Assembly (NCBI GenBank): GCA_964342305.1
Contig: CAYFGK010000001.1
Location: forward strand, 55,987 to 119,986
Direction of reading: 5' to 3'
Length of the DNA stretch: 64,000 nt
Source: DT-110 sp964342305
GTDB taxonomy: Bacteria; Bacteroidota; Bacteroidia; Chitinophagales; Saprospiraceae
The notes under the pieces: generated by a model
Databases searched by the model: none
What the model was told of the DNA's origin: nothing
What the model saw: the letters and a program-made list of their open reading frames with translations, nothing else
Part shown: positions 54,115-63,061 of the stretch, piece by piece
Position numbering within the stretch: the stretch's first letter is position 1
Layout: every line of letters starts with the position of its first letter
Translations under genes and position numbers: made by a program

Positions 54115-54870
54115 ATGAGCCAAGTGTATCGATTTAAATTTTCTGCAGAACATTTTGGGATCGAATTAGAGTCTACGGATCCTTTGTTCATCGATCAGAA
54201 AATGCGCGAACTCATTAATTGGAGCATCGAGCAAAGTAACAGCGGTCCCCGCTTATTGAAACCAGGTGAACCAGCTTATCAACCTCCAACCAGTGAAACA
54301 ACCGAAGAGGCCGTAGCTTCTTTTGACGAACAAACCACTACCGAAGAAGAAGCCGCTCCGGCAGCTCCCCAAAAGAAAGCTACCACCCGCGGCCGTCGCG
54401 GTCGTCCCAAGGGATCAACCAATAAGACAAAGACCAAAAGCAAACGCGGACGCAAGCCGGGTCCAAAAAAGGCACCCACCAAAACCAAAGCGAAAGCAAC
54501 GGTGAAAAAGGAGATCGAAGATATTGAGGAAGAGATCGATCCAAAACGTATCGTAGAGGTCGCAAAAGGAGGTGATCACTACCGCAAGATCAAAAAAAAT
54601 ATCCTCGATAAGAGTAATCAACTGAACCGAATCCTGCTCGCTTTCCACTATGCCCGCGCTACCTATGGAAAAACAGGCTTCTCGTCCGGTACGATCGAAG
54701 AGATTACTAAAGCCTTTGGCAATGGTATTCGCCGCTCGAACATTGCAGCACAAATCAAGAATAATGCTGAATTATTCTCCGCTGACCAAAAACCTCGCCG
54801 GGGTGTGACCGTTAAATATTCCCTGACTGCTAAAGGTCGTTCAACGATCGAAAGCAAGATCACCGAATAA
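54115..54870 (+). CDS. AT-hook DNA-binding protein with winged-helix-like C-terminus
   Basis: A 251-residue protein. Residues ~1-60 form a small domain of unknown type (YRFKFSAEHFGIELESTDPL). Residues ~80-130 are basic and low in complexity with two AT-hook motifs, RGRRGRPKGS and KRGRKPGPKK, which bind the minor groove of AT-rich DNA. Residues ~145-250 (LDKSNQLNRILLAFHYARAT, FSSGTIEEITKAFGNGIRRS) are helical with a possible winged-helix fold. It probably acts as a nucleoid or regulatory protein. It is followed by a strong terminator. Confidence 0.75.
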   Translation: MSQVYRFKFSAEHFGIELESTDPLFIDQKMRELINWSIEQSNSGPRLLKPGEPAYQPPTSETTEEAVASFDEQTTTEEEAAPAAPQKKATTRGRRGRPKGSTNKTKTKSKRGRKPGPKKAPTKTKAKATVKKEIEDIEEEIDPKRIVEVAKGGDHYRKIKKNILDKSNQLNRILLAFHYARATYGKTGFSSGTIEEITKAFGNGIRRSNIAAQIKNNAELFSADQKPRRGVTVKYSLTAKGRSTIESKITE

Positions 54871-54886
54871 TTTATAGCATTCGAAT

Positions 54887-54928
54887 AAAAAGCCGGACCT
54901 CGCTTTCAGTGAGGCCCGGCTTTTTTTT
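54887..54928 (+). terminator. Intrinsic terminator of the AT-hook gene
   Basis: Stem AAGCCGG...CCGGCTT with an inner pairing ACCTC/GAGG, followed by a run of eight Ts at 54921-54928. The complementary A run on the other side is short, so on the minus strand it is at most a weak terminator for the isomerase-like gene. Confidence 0.8.
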
Positions 54929-54943
54929 GCTCCGGTTATAAAA

Positions 54944-55816
54944 TCATACAGGTGAACACCTGATAATTGCATCCGCCAGATTTTGAATAGCTTTTTGCTG
55001 ATCACTGGGAATAAATTCCTGACCTACGTAACCAGTAAAACCAGTATCAGCGATCGCTTTCATAATGGCGGGATAATATAATTCCTGCGTGTCATTGATC
55101 TCATTCCTTCCGGGAACACCCGCCGTGTGATAGTGTGCTATAGCGTCACTGTGCTTGCGAATGGTGGCAATTACGTCTCCTTCCATTATTTGCATATGAT
55201 AAATATCATACAGCAATTTAAAACGCGGAGATCCTATCTTTTCCACCAACTTTACACCCCAGGGAGTATGATCGCATTGGTATCCTTTGTGATCGACTTT
55301 GGAATTCAGTAATTCCATGATCAGGGTAATACCCCGTTGCTCCGCTTCTTTTACGAGTGGCGCCAGTCCTTTGGCACAGTTCTCGATACCCTGTTCTTCA
55401 CTGATCCCTGCCTCGCGGTTCCCGGAAAAGCAGATGACTTGAGGAATGCCCTGATCAGCGGCCTGCCGGATCAGACCAGGGTACTGCTTTTGTAAGCCCT
55501 CGTGGTAGACCGGATTGTTGAAGCCCTGAGTAAGACTGATAAAGTCGTCGGTCGCAACAGCACATTCCAGCCCCGTATCGTAGACTGTTTTCCACTCTTC
55601 GGGTTTCAGTAATTCAATAGATTGCATCCCCAGGGCTTTGACGCTTCTTGCCAGGCTGTCCAATGGCGTTGCGCTAAAGCACCAACGGCAAACAGAGTGT
55701 TTATAAGGAGTCTGGGGCAGAGGTGGTTTAGCCTGTACTGACCCGGGTACGAGCAGGCTTCCGGTCACTAGTCCGGCTGCGGCTAGTGCATCGCGACGGT
55801 TCATTTTTTTAGACAT
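54944..55816 (-). CDS. Tat-exported hydroxypyruvate isomerase-like sugar phosphate isomerase
   Basis: A 290-residue TIM-barrel protein of the AP endonuclease 2/hydroxypyruvate isomerase family, with an N-terminal twin-arginine signal (MNRRDALAAAGLVTGSLLVPG). Motifs: PYKHSVCRWCFSATPLDSLA, LIMELLNSKVDHKGYQCDHT, LLYDIYHMQIMEGDV and TGYVGQEFIPS, with acidic and histidine residues that form the divalent metal site. The Tat signal implies export of a folded metalloenzyme. It follows the GMC dehydrogenase genes on the same strand (54 bp gap) and probably acts on a sugar they oxidise. Confidence 0.85.
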   Translation of the reverse strand: MSKKMNRRDALAAAGLVTGSLLVPGSVQAKPPLPQTPYKHSVCRWCFSATPLDSLARSVKALGMQSIELLKPEEWKTVYDTGLECAVATDDFISLTQGFNNPVYHEGLQKQYPGLIRQAADQGIPQVICFSGNREAGISEEQGIENCAKGLAPLVKEAEQRGITLIMELLNSKVDHKGYQCDHTPWGVKLVEKIGSPRFKLLYDIYHMQIMEGDVIATIRKHSDAIAHYHTAGVPGRNEINDTQELYYPAIMKAIADTGFTGYVGQEFIPSDQQKAIQNLADAIIRCSPV

Positions 55817-55870
55817 AGGTGTATTTTTGCCGGAAGGCTTTTAGCCCTCCGGTTACCCGCAAAAGTACGA

Positions 55871-56446
55871 TTACAAACTCCAGGTAGCTCCTACATCCTC
55901 GTAGGGAATACAGCCCTGATACGAACCCGGAATCGGGTCGTAAGCCAGGACTTCCGTGCCGACTTCCTTACTGGAAAAATAGGCGCCGATTATAGTACTT
56001 TTTAATTCCCGGTAGAACTGTTCCGTTTCGGAACGTTCCTCCTTAGTAAGTGCACGGGTATTCATCTCGTTCAAGGCAGCAAACTGATCCTCCGCCGACA
56101 GTTTGTCGAAGGCCGGATCGTCTCCGGAACTGTCCAGCTCGGCATGCAGCGCATCAAAGTCAGCCAGCCATTTGGAACGCGTCTCTTCGGACGCCCAATT
56201 GGTATACAGCTCATCTATAAAACGGTGCACATGAACATCACTGGCTCCCGGGCTGGATTCAGTAGCGGGGAGCAGGGTGTCGCTCATGGCTGCGAGGGCC
56301 TTTGCCTGGCCGTCGGAGAGGGTGGCAGGTGTCCAATCCGGGGAAGTATCTGCCTGGCAACCGCTAAGGATAGCTGAGGCAGTCGTAGCGGTCAGGGCAT
56401 ATCCCAAACTGACAGCTGTGTATTTTAAAGCATCTCTACGATTCAT
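55871..56446 (-). CDS. Gluconate 2-dehydrogenase subunit 3 family protein, exported
   Basis: A 191-residue protein. The N-terminus has RRDALKY (twin-arginine type) followed by a hydrophobic helix (SLGYALTATTASAILSGC), giving a lipobox LSGC and a probable lipid anchor. The mature part (QAKALAAMSDTLLPATESSP, FDKLSAEDQFAALNEMNTRA) fits the gamma/small subunit of membrane GMC dehydrogenases, which escorts the catalytic subunit through the Tat system. The ATG at 56446 lies 7 bp after the GMC gene stop. Confidence 0.87.
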   Translation of the reverse strand: MNRRDALKYTAVSLGYALTATTASAILSGCQADTSPDWTPATLSDGQAKALAAMSDTLLPATESSPGASDVHVHRFIDELYTNWASEETRSKWLADFDALHAELDSSGDDPAFDKLSAEDQFAALNEMNTRALTKEERSETEQFYRELKSTIIGAYFSSKEVGTEVLAYDPIPGSYQGCIPYEDVGATWSL

Positions 56447-56453
56447 AGTCAAA

Positions 56454-58181
56454 TTAGATGTTTTGTTTTTTGAGTTGTTCCACCGCGTAGTTGGCTGCAC
56501 GGGCCGTGAGAGCCATATAGGTCAACGATGGGTTCTGACAGGCGGAGGAAGTCATACATGCACCATCCGTGACAAAGACATTCGGTACTTCGTGCATAGC
56601 GTTCCATTTATTGAGGACTGAGGTTTTGGAGTCGCGTCCCATGCGGGCGGTTCCCATCTCGTGGATCCCAAGGCCCGGCCATGATCCCGCATCGTAGGTG
56701 TTAATGTCCTTGCCTCCTGCCGCTTCCAGCATTTCAGCGGCAGCACTGCGCATATCCTTCCGCATAGCCATTTCATTGTCTTTGAAAGAACAATCGATCG
56801 TCAGGGTCGGCAGCCCGTAAGCATCGCGCAGGTCTTCATTGAGGGTAACTTTATTTTCGTGGTAAGGCAGGCATTCCCCAAAACCATTAATGCCCATCCG
56901 CCACTCGCCCGGATGAATCAGCGCTTCCTTCAGGTCGGCGCCAATCCCCATATCGAGTTCGGCCACGCCACGCCCCCAGCTTTCCCGGCTGGCTCCGCCC
57001 TGATATCCGTAGCCGCGAACGAATTCCTTCATCCGTGTTGCTTCGCTGATGTTACGGAAGCGTGGAATATAGATACCGTTCGGACGGCGGCCCTTGTAGT
57101 ATTGATCATCATAGCCATCGAACCGGGCGCTGGCTCCGGTGCGGAAATGGTGGTCCATCAGGTTATGACCTAGTTCACCACTCGAATTACCCAGTCCGGT
57201 AGGGAAGGCTTCTGATTTGGAGTTCAAGAGAATTTGGGTAGTGCCGAGGGTTGAGGCATTGCAGAATATAATCTTGGCAAAGAACTCGTGGGTTTCCTTC
57301 GTTTCGGAATCGAGGATTCGTACTCCGCTGGCTTTGCCCGTTTGGGGATCGTACATAATGGAATGTACGATGCTGTAGGGGCGCAGCGTCATGTTTCCGG
57401 TAGCCTCAGCCGCCGGCAGGGTGGCCGATTGGCTGCTGAAATAAGCACCGTAGGGGCACCCCCGCATGCACCGGTTCCGGAACTGGCATTTACCGCGGTT
57501 GCCGTGGATCTCCGGATCGGGTTCGGTAAGGTGAGCTGTTCGTCCGATGGTAAGGGTTCGCTCCGGGAATTTGCTTTTAATGGCCTGGCGAACGTCTTTT
57601 TCCACACAATTCAGCTCCATGGGTGGCAGAAAAATGCCGTCGGGGAGTTGCGGCAATCCTTCCTTTTGACCGCTGATCCCGGCAAAGCGCTCCACGTAAT
57701 CGTACCAGGGAGCAATTTCAGCGTAACGGATCGGCCAGTCTACTGCAATCCCTTCCTTTCCGTTGGCCTCAAAGTCGATGTCGCTGAGCCGGTATGACTG
57801 ACGTCCCCACATCAGGGACCGGCCACCTTTATGGTATCCCCGCATCCAGTCGAAGCGTTGTACTTCGCTGTAGGGATTTTCATCGTCTTTTACGAAAAAG
57901 TGTTTGGTGGATTGCCGGATGGTATACCCGGTCCTGCTTTGTTTTTTGTAGTGCTTCTCGATCTCGTCTTGTGGTACGCGATCACCTAACTCCAGGTCCC
58001 AGGGGTCCATGGCAGCGGTAGGGTAATCAAGTACGTGTTTTACATCGCGTCCACGTTCCAGGACGAGGGTTTTCAAGCCCTTTTCACACAGCTCTTTGGC
58101 TGCCCAGCCACCACTGATACCCGAGCCAATGACAATGGCGTCGTAGGTGACTTCTTGTTTGCCGTCGTTGTTAAAGTACAT
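56454..58181 (-). CDS. GMC-family FAD-dependent sugar/alcohol dehydrogenase
   Basis: A 575-residue FAD oxidoreductase. The FAD-binding fold starts at residue ~14 with VTYDAIVIGSGISGGWAAKE. The GMC C-terminal motif with the catalytic histidines is around GMGTARMGRDSKTSV and PNVFVTDGACMTSSACQNPS. Also SLMWGRQSYRLS and ILLNSKSEAFPTGLGNSSGE fit the substrate domain. A cysteine cluster CQFRNRCMRGCPYG suggests a 3Fe-4S site. It has no signal of its own and probably uses the twin-arginine subunit encoded next to it. The ATG at 58181 is preferred. Confidence 0.9.
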   Translation of the reverse strand: MYFNNDGKQEVTYDAIVIGSGISGGWAAKELCEKGLKTLVLERGRDVKHVLDYPTAAMDPWDLELGDRVPQDEIEKHYKKQSRTGYTIRQSTKHFFVKDDENPYSEVQRFDWMRGYHKGGRSLMWGRQSYRLSDIDFEANGKEGIAVDWPIRYAEIAPWYDYVERFAGISGQKEGLPQLPDGIFLPPMELNCVEKDVRQAIKSKFPERTLTIGRTAHLTEPDPEIHGNRGKCQFRNRCMRGCPYGAYFSSQSATLPAAEATGNMTLRPYSIVHSIMYDPQTGKASGVRILDSETKETHEFFAKIIFCNASTLGTTQILLNSKSEAFPTGLGNSSGELGHNLMDHHFRTGASARFDGYDDQYYKGRRPNGIYIPRFRNISEATRMKEFVRGYGYQGGASRESWGRGVAELDMGIGADLKEALIHPGEWRMGINGFGECLPYHENKVTLNEDLRDAYGLPTLTIDCSFKDNEMAMRKDMRSAAAEMLEAAGGKDINTYDAGSWPGLGIHEMGTARMGRDSKTSVLNKWNAMHEVPNVFVTDGACMTSSACQNPSLTYMALTARAANYAVEQLKKQNI

Positions 58182-58620
58182 TTGTTGATATCTTTCAATT
58201 AGTTGATAACATGCCTGTTCCACCACCAGCGAATGCATCGCTAAGGAGGGTTGAGGTGTGGTAGTTGGAAATCGGATTGTTTGAATGGAGGTCAGGAACA
58301 GGGTGGAAAGATATTTAAAAAAATAGTATTGTCAAACGATCATCTCACCAAAAGAAATACGGGAAAGAGGTTGCAGGAGGAAAGGAACCTCTTAAAATGC
58401 TTCAGATACCGGCGGAATCCCCCTTGCCGTGGGCGATTAGGAATGGGGAGCGGAATGATTTTCAGCGAAGCGGTGAAGAACAAAATAATGGTTGATCAAC
58501 TCTATACAATAGGTGCGTGTTAGAAGTCAGGAAAAAAAGCTGCCGCCGGGGCCTGCCGGCACCGTTTGTCAAGCCCCGAGGATAATTTAAGCAGGACTTC
58601 TTAACAAAATGCAAATATTG
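58182..58620. other. Intergenic region upstream of the GMC operon and acnA
   Basis: About 440 bp without a supported gene. An 8-bp inverted repeat, AAGAGGTT and AACCTCTT, lies at 58365-58393 with a 12-nt loop. A GC-rich inverted stretch is near 58545-58570. These are possible leader hairpins or operators. Confidence 0.35.
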
Positions 58621-58628
58621 TACATTTG
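58621..58628 (+). promoter_or_regulatory. Possible -7 element of acnA
   Basis: TACATTTG fits TAnnTTTG and lies about 100 bp before the acnA ATG. No TTG element is at the ideal distance. Confidence 0.3.
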
Positions 58629-58729
58629 CTTCACCGCGCAAAAGCCTGCCGTCAAACGGGTTTGGAGCGAATAAACATCTAAAGTGACCCAGGTAAAACC
58701 GTTTCCTAAATCAAAAACTGTACATAGCT

Positions 58730-61009
58730 ATGCCATTCGATCTCGATATGATTAAGGCTCACTATGAGTCGTTTCCCCAAAGAGTAGATGAGGCGAAAGC
58801 CAAACTCGGCCGGGCCCTGACTTTATCCGAAAAGATTCTCTACGCCCACCTGCATCCGGAATCTCCACTGCAAAACTATAATCGCGGTAAGGATTACGTA
58901 TTCTTTGCTCCCGACCGGGTGGCTATGCAAGATGCAACCGCACAAATGGCATTGCTACAGTTCATGATGGCTGGCCGCGATAACGTGGCTGTGCCCTCTA
59001 CGGTACACTGTGACCACCTGATCCAGGCCGAAGTTGGTGCCGCGGCCGATCTCGAAAAGGCCATCGATGCCAACAAAGAGGTCTACGATTTTCTCGCCTC
59101 GGTTTCCAATAAGTACGGGATCGGCTTCTGGAAGCCCGGTGCCGGTATTATCCACCAGATCGTACTCGAAAATTACGCCTTCCCCGGTGCAATGATGATC
59201 GGTACCGACTCCCATACGCCAAATGCGGGAGGCCTTGGTATGGTGGCAATCGGTGTTGGTGGTGCGGATGCGGTCGACGTGATGGCTGGCATGCCCTGGG
59301 AACTGAAAATGCCCAAACTCATCGGTGTGAAACTCACTGGTAAACTCTCGGGCTGGACTTCTCCCAAAGATGTTATCCTTAAAGTAGCTGGTATCCTCAC
59401 GGTGAAGGGTGGCACGGGCGCTATCGTCGAATACTTTGGCGAAGGTGCTGAATCCATGTCCTGTACCGGTAAAGGTACCATCTGCAATATGGGCGCCGAG
59501 ATCGGGGCTACTACTTCTACCTTCGGATACGACGAGTCTATGAGCCGCTACCTGCGCGCTACGGAGCGTGCCGAGGTTGCCGAACTGGCCGATGGCGTCA
59601 AAGACTATCTCATGGCCGATGATGAGGTTTACGCCAATCCGGAACAATACTTTGATCAGGTGATCGAGATCGACTTGTCGACCCTGGAACCACACATCAA
59701 TGGCCCCTACACTCCTGACCTGGCGTGGCCAATCTCTAAGTTTGCGCAAGCAGTTAAAGAAAATGGTTACCCACAGAAGCTGGAGGTGGGGCTGATCGGA
59801 TCATGTACCAACTCTTCCTACGAGGACCTCGACCGGGCCGCATCTCTGGCCAAGCAGGCTGTCGCCAAAAAACTCAAAGTCAAATCGGAGTTTACAGTGA
59901 CGCCGGGTTCCGAGCAGATCCGTTACACGGTGAATCGCGATGGTCAACTGAAGTCATTTGAAGAAATGGGAGGAGTAGTCCTGGCTAACGCCTGCGGCCC
60001 CTGTATTGGTCAGTGGGCTCGCCACATGGATGATCCCACCCGTGCCAACTCCATTATTACTTCCTTCAACCGGAACTTCTCCAAGCGGAATGATGGCAAC
60101 TCCGCTACCCGCTCTTTTGTCGCATCACCGGAGATCGTTACCGCCATGGCTATTGCCGGTGACCTGGGCTTTAATCCACTCACCGATACCCTGGTTAACG
60201 AGGATGGAGAAGAGGTACGCCTGGAACCACCTACCGGTGTAGAGCTTCCCGATAATGGCTTCGCCGTGGAGGATGCCGGATTTATCGACCCGATGGAGGA
60301 TGGAAGTGGTGTGACCATTGATGTGAATCCCGAATCGAATCGCCTGCAATTACTAACTCCTTTTGAGCCGATCACTCCGGAGAAGCTGACCGATATGCGT
60401 CTGCTGATCAAAACCAAAGGTAAGTGTACCACCGACCACATTTCCATGGCCGGTCCCTGGTTGAAATACCGCGGACACCTCGATAATATTTCCGAGAACT
60501 GTTTCATCGGCGCTATCAACTATTTCAACGACGAAATGAATAACGTCGCTAACTACGTCGATAGCAAAGAGGATGCTGAATTCCTGCCGGTGCCAACTTC
60601 AGCCCGTAAATACAAGAAAGCGGGCATCAGTACTGTGGTATTCGGTGAGGAAAACTACGGGGAAGGATCTTCCCGCGAGCACGCCGCGATGGAGCCGCGT
60701 CACCTGGGGGTGAAAGCCGTGATCGTAAAGTCTTTTGCGCGTATCCACGAGACCAACCTGAAGAAGCAGGGTATGTTGGCACTGACCTTCGTCAATACGG
60801 CCGATTACGAGAAGGTTCGCCAGGATGATCTGATCGACATCGTTGGACTCGACAGTATGGCCCCCGGTAAAAACCTGAAAGTGGTGCTCAAACACTCCGA
60901 CGGTTCTACCGATGAGTTTGAGGTAGCTCACACCTACAATAAGGCACAGATCGCCTGGGTAAATGCGGGATCTGCTCTGAATAAAATTCGCGAAGAACTG
61001 AAGGGCTGA
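58730..61009 (+). CDS. Aconitate hydratase
   Basis: A 759-residue TCA-cycle enzyme that interconverts citrate and isocitrate. The three cysteines of the 4Fe-4S cluster are C359 (GSCTNSS), C422 and C425 (CGPCIGQ). GTDSHTPNAGG and NYGEGSSREHAAMEPRHLG fit the substrate-binding loops. Its length and layout match the mitochondrial-type aconitase common in Bacteroidota rather than AcnB. It stands alone; a strong terminator follows. Confidence 0.95.
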   Translation: MPFDLDMIKAHYESFPQRVDEAKAKLGRALTLSEKILYAHLHPESPLQNYNRGKDYVFFAPDRVAMQDATAQMALLQFMMAGRDNVAVPSTVHCDHLIQAEVGAAADLEKAIDANKEVYDFLASVSNKYGIGFWKPGAGIIHQIVLENYAFPGAMMIGTDSHTPNAGGLGMVAIGVGGADAVDVMAGMPWELKMPKLIGVKLTGKLSGWTSPKDVILKVAGILTVKGGTGAIVEYFGEGAESMSCTGKGTICNMGAEIGATTSTFGYDESMSRYLRATERAEVAELADGVKDYLMADDEVYANPEQYFDQVIEIDLSTLEPHINGPYTPDLAWPISKFAQAVKENGYPQKLEVGLIGSCTNSSYEDLDRAASLAKQAVAKKLKVKSEFTVTPGSEQIRYTVNRDGQLKSFEEMGGVVLANACGPCIGQWARHMDDPTRANSIITSFNRNFSKRNDGNSATRSFVASPEIVTAMAIAGDLGFNPLTDTLVNEDGEEVRLEPPTGVELPDNGFAVEDAGFIDPMEDGSGVTIDVNPESNRLQLLTPFEPITPEKLTDMRLLIKTKGKCTTDHISMAGPWLKYRGHLDNISENCFIGAINYFNDEMNNVANYVDSKEDAEFLPVPTSARKYKKAGISTVVFGEENYGEGSSREHAAMEPRHLGVKAVIVKSFARIHETNLKKQGMLALTFVNTADYEKVRQDDLIDIVGLDSMAPGKNLKVVLKHSDGSTDEFEVAHTYNKAQIAWVNAGSALNKIREELKG

Positions 61010-61037
61010 TTAACCGCCTGAATTAGCGATAAAGAAG

Positions 61038-61067
61038 GAAGCTGTCACTCGTGGCAGCTTCTTTTTT
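61038..61067 (+). terminator. Intrinsic terminator of the aconitase gene
   Basis: GAAGCTG and CAGCTTC form a perfect 7-bp stem followed by six Ts. Confidence 0.8.
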
Positions 61068-61081
61068 GCCTTTCGGCAAAA
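61068..61081 (+). repeat. GCCTTTCGGCAAAA repeat, copy 6
   Basis: Placed exactly between the acnA terminator and the mscL terminator. Confidence 0.65.
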
Positions 61082-61113
61082 AAGAACGCCCGGATGAAAA
61101 CCATCCGGGCGTT
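61078..61113 (-). terminator. Intrinsic terminator of mscL
   Basis: A 12-bp perfect stem (AACGCCCGGATG and its complement, 61085-61113) is followed on the minus strand by a T run (complement of 61078-61083). Confidence 0.8.
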
Positions 61114-61118
61114 TCGTA

Positions 61119-61547
61119 TTAGGCGTTTTGTTGTTTCAGGATATCCCGGATCTCTCGCAACAGTTCCTCCTGAGTAGGCCCCGGAGGAGGTGATGGCACC
61201 TCGTCTTCCTCCTTCTTATTGCGTTCGCGGATCTTATTGTAAGTGCGGACCAGCATAAAGATAATAAAGGCAATAATCAGAAAGTCGAGAACCGTTTGGA
61301 TGAAAGCACCGTACCGTATCTGAACGGCTTCGGCAATGGTTTCTCCGGCGTCGTTTAGTACGGCCGGCTTCAGGGTAAAGGCTAAATCGGTGAAATCGAC
61401 ATTACCGAGTGCCAGACCAATGGGAGGCATGATCAGGTCGGCCGTAAATGACTTGACGATGGCGCCAAATGCTCCGGCAATGATGACCGCCACGGCAAGC
61501 TCTAATACGTTACCGCGCATGATGAAATCCCTAAATTCTTTCCACAT
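61119..61547 (-). CDS. mscL: Large-conductance mechanosensitive channel
   Basis: A 142-residue pentamer subunit that opens at high membrane tension and releases osmolytes during hypo-osmotic shock. Helix 1 (VLELAVAVIIAGAFGAIVKS) contains the channel gate, followed by a periplasmic loop and helix 2 (FIQTVLDFLIIAFIIFMLVR), then the charged C-terminal bundle (EEDEVPSPPPGPTQEELLRE). The start MWKEFRDFIMRGNV is the family's typical N-terminus. Lies 34 bp downstream of the histidine kinase gene on the same strand. Confidence 0.95.
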   Translation of the reverse strand: MWKEFRDFIMRGNVLELAVAVIIAGAFGAIVKSFTADLIMPPIGLALGNVDFTDLAFTLKPAVLNDAGETIAEAVQIRYGAFIQTVLDFLIIAFIIFMLVRTYNKIRERNKKEEDEVPSPPPGPTQEELLREIRDILKQQNA

Positions 61548-61581
61548 AGTTTAAGGCGTTACGTTAGGTGATAAATGCGAA

Positions 61582-62748
61582 TTATGCTTTTTGCAACTTA
61601 ATGGTAAAGGTGGTACCCACTCCCTCTTCCGAATTTTTCACGTAGATCTTACCGGAGTGATACTCTTCGATAATACGCTTGGCCAGGGATAACCCGAGCC
61701 CCCAACCGCGTTTTTTAGTGGTATATCCGGGGTTGAATACTCGCTTTTGACGCGAAGGCGGGATACCTTTTCCGGTATCGCTTACATCGATACACACGAA
61801 GTCGGCCTCTTCGTATACTTCCGCCTGAATTTTCCCTGTCGGCCCCATTGCGTCTAACGCATTGCGCAGCAGGTTCTCGATCACCCATTCGAACAGGTGA
61901 GGGTTGATCCTGGCCTGTAGCGGTTGGTTACCGGGGTCGGGAAAGGAAAATTCGACCTTCCGCGGCGCCCGCCGCTCCATATAGGCCCGGCATTTTTCCA
62001 GTTCCGTATAAATATTGGTGGCGTGCAGTTCTGGTGCAGAGCCAATTTTTGAAAACCGATCGGCAATCAACTCCAGGCGGTTAACATCTTTGCCCAGTTC
62101 ATCCAGTACGTCGTGAACTTCGGTATCCGTTTCCCGGAGCATGCGCAGGTGTTCGATCCAGGCTACCATGCCGGAAATGGGCGTACCCAATTGGTGAGCA
62201 GTTTCTTTGGCCATACCGACCCAGACACGGTTTTGTTCGGCCCGGCGGGCTGAGGAAAACGTCAGGTACCCGAATAGGATAAAAGCCGCAATTAGAAATA
62301 ACTGGATCAGCGGGTACCAACGTAGTTGGGTGAGGATGGTCGACTCCTGATAGTGGATCGTGGTTCCCAACTCTGGATTAACAATGGGGGGAATGTCGTC
62401 ATTTTCCATTTCCGCCAATTGCTTCTCAAGGTACTCCATATCGGTGTTGGCGAAATTTACGACCCCGTCCTGGCTGATCCGGCCATCGGTCAGCAGCATT
62501 ACGGGTATAGTCTGGTTGCGTTTGATAATGTCGCTCAGGAAGGTGTAATCACGGCAGGGTTCACAATCTTCCGACAGGGGTTCGCTTAACTTGCGCAGGG
62601 CTGAACCCAACACTTCGGCCTTGTTACGCTCCTCTTGCGCCAGCTGGCTGGTAAGGTAATTGGTATAGATAAGAGATGCCAGAACAATCACGGCCCCGGC
62701 GGCTGCCAGGTAGATCTTCCAGCGAGATTTTCGACTGTATAAGTCCAT
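61582..62748 (-). CDS. Membrane sensor histidine kinase
   Basis: A 388-residue kinase: N-terminal membrane helix (LAAAGAVIVLASLIYTNYL), a ~110-residue periplasmic sensor domain (with CEPCRDYTFL), second helix (IQLFLIAAFILFGYLTFSSA), HisKA with the phosphorylated H185 in KETAHQLGTPISG, and a HATPase domain (NLLRNALDAM, DTGKGIPPS, GWGLGLSLAKRIIEEYHSG). It lacks a HAMP domain. No response regulator is encoded near. It may be linked with mscL on the same strand; the signal is unknown. The start MDLYSRKSRWK is followed by a helix. Confidence 0.9.
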   Translation of the reverse strand: MDLYSRKSRWKIYLAAAGAVIVLASLIYTNYLTSQLAQEERNKAEVLGSALRKLSEPLSEDCEPCRDYTFLSDIIKRNQTIPVMLLTDGRISQDGVVNFANTDMEYLEKQLAEMENDDIPPIVNPELGTTIHYQESTILTQLRWYPLIQLFLIAAFILFGYLTFSSARRAEQNRVWVGMAKETAHQLGTPISGMVAWIEHLRMLRETDTEVHDVLDELGKDVNRLELIADRFSKIGSAPELHATNIYTELEKCRAYMERRAPRKVEFSFPDPGNQPLQARINPHLFEWVIENLLRNALDAMGPTGKIQAEVYEEADFVCIDVSDTGKGIPPSRQKRVFNPGYTTKKRGWGLGLSLAKRIIEEYHSGKIYVKNSEEGVGTTFTIKLQKA

Positions 62749-63061
62749 CCGGTAGTGGATTTTTTAATGGAACGTCAATTTCCGTCAACCTATTTTCTGT
62801 CGGGCTTTCGCCAAAAAATATTCCTGTTGACGGGCTTCCGTCCCTGTACACCAGCGTAAAATAGGATATAATCATTGATTTGACCGCGTTTTCCACCGAA
62901 TTGCACCCGCTCCCCGCTCGACGCTCCCCACTCCCAATCCCCATAATTTCTTGCTTGGTCGGTACAAATGGTGCCAAAAGCTAGAAGCTTCCAAATTAAA
63001 CCAAACGATTGCTACCTTTAACGAGGACCATTTTTGCGAAAGCAACCTAAAAAAGCTGATT
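62749..63061. other. Divergent intergenic region with a G-rich tract
   Basis: 313 bp between the histidine kinase and the NTF2-like gene. At 62906-62942 the minus strand has five runs of three or four Gs, which could fold into a G-quadruplex. Near 62797 lies a variant of the GCCTTTCGGCAAAA motif (GGGCTTTCGCCAAAAAA). No gene is supported. Confidence 0.4.

Noticed and set aside
58955..59749. 264-residue minus-strand frame within aconitase
   Set aside because: Shadow of acnA; the aconitase cluster cysteines lie in the plus-strand frame.
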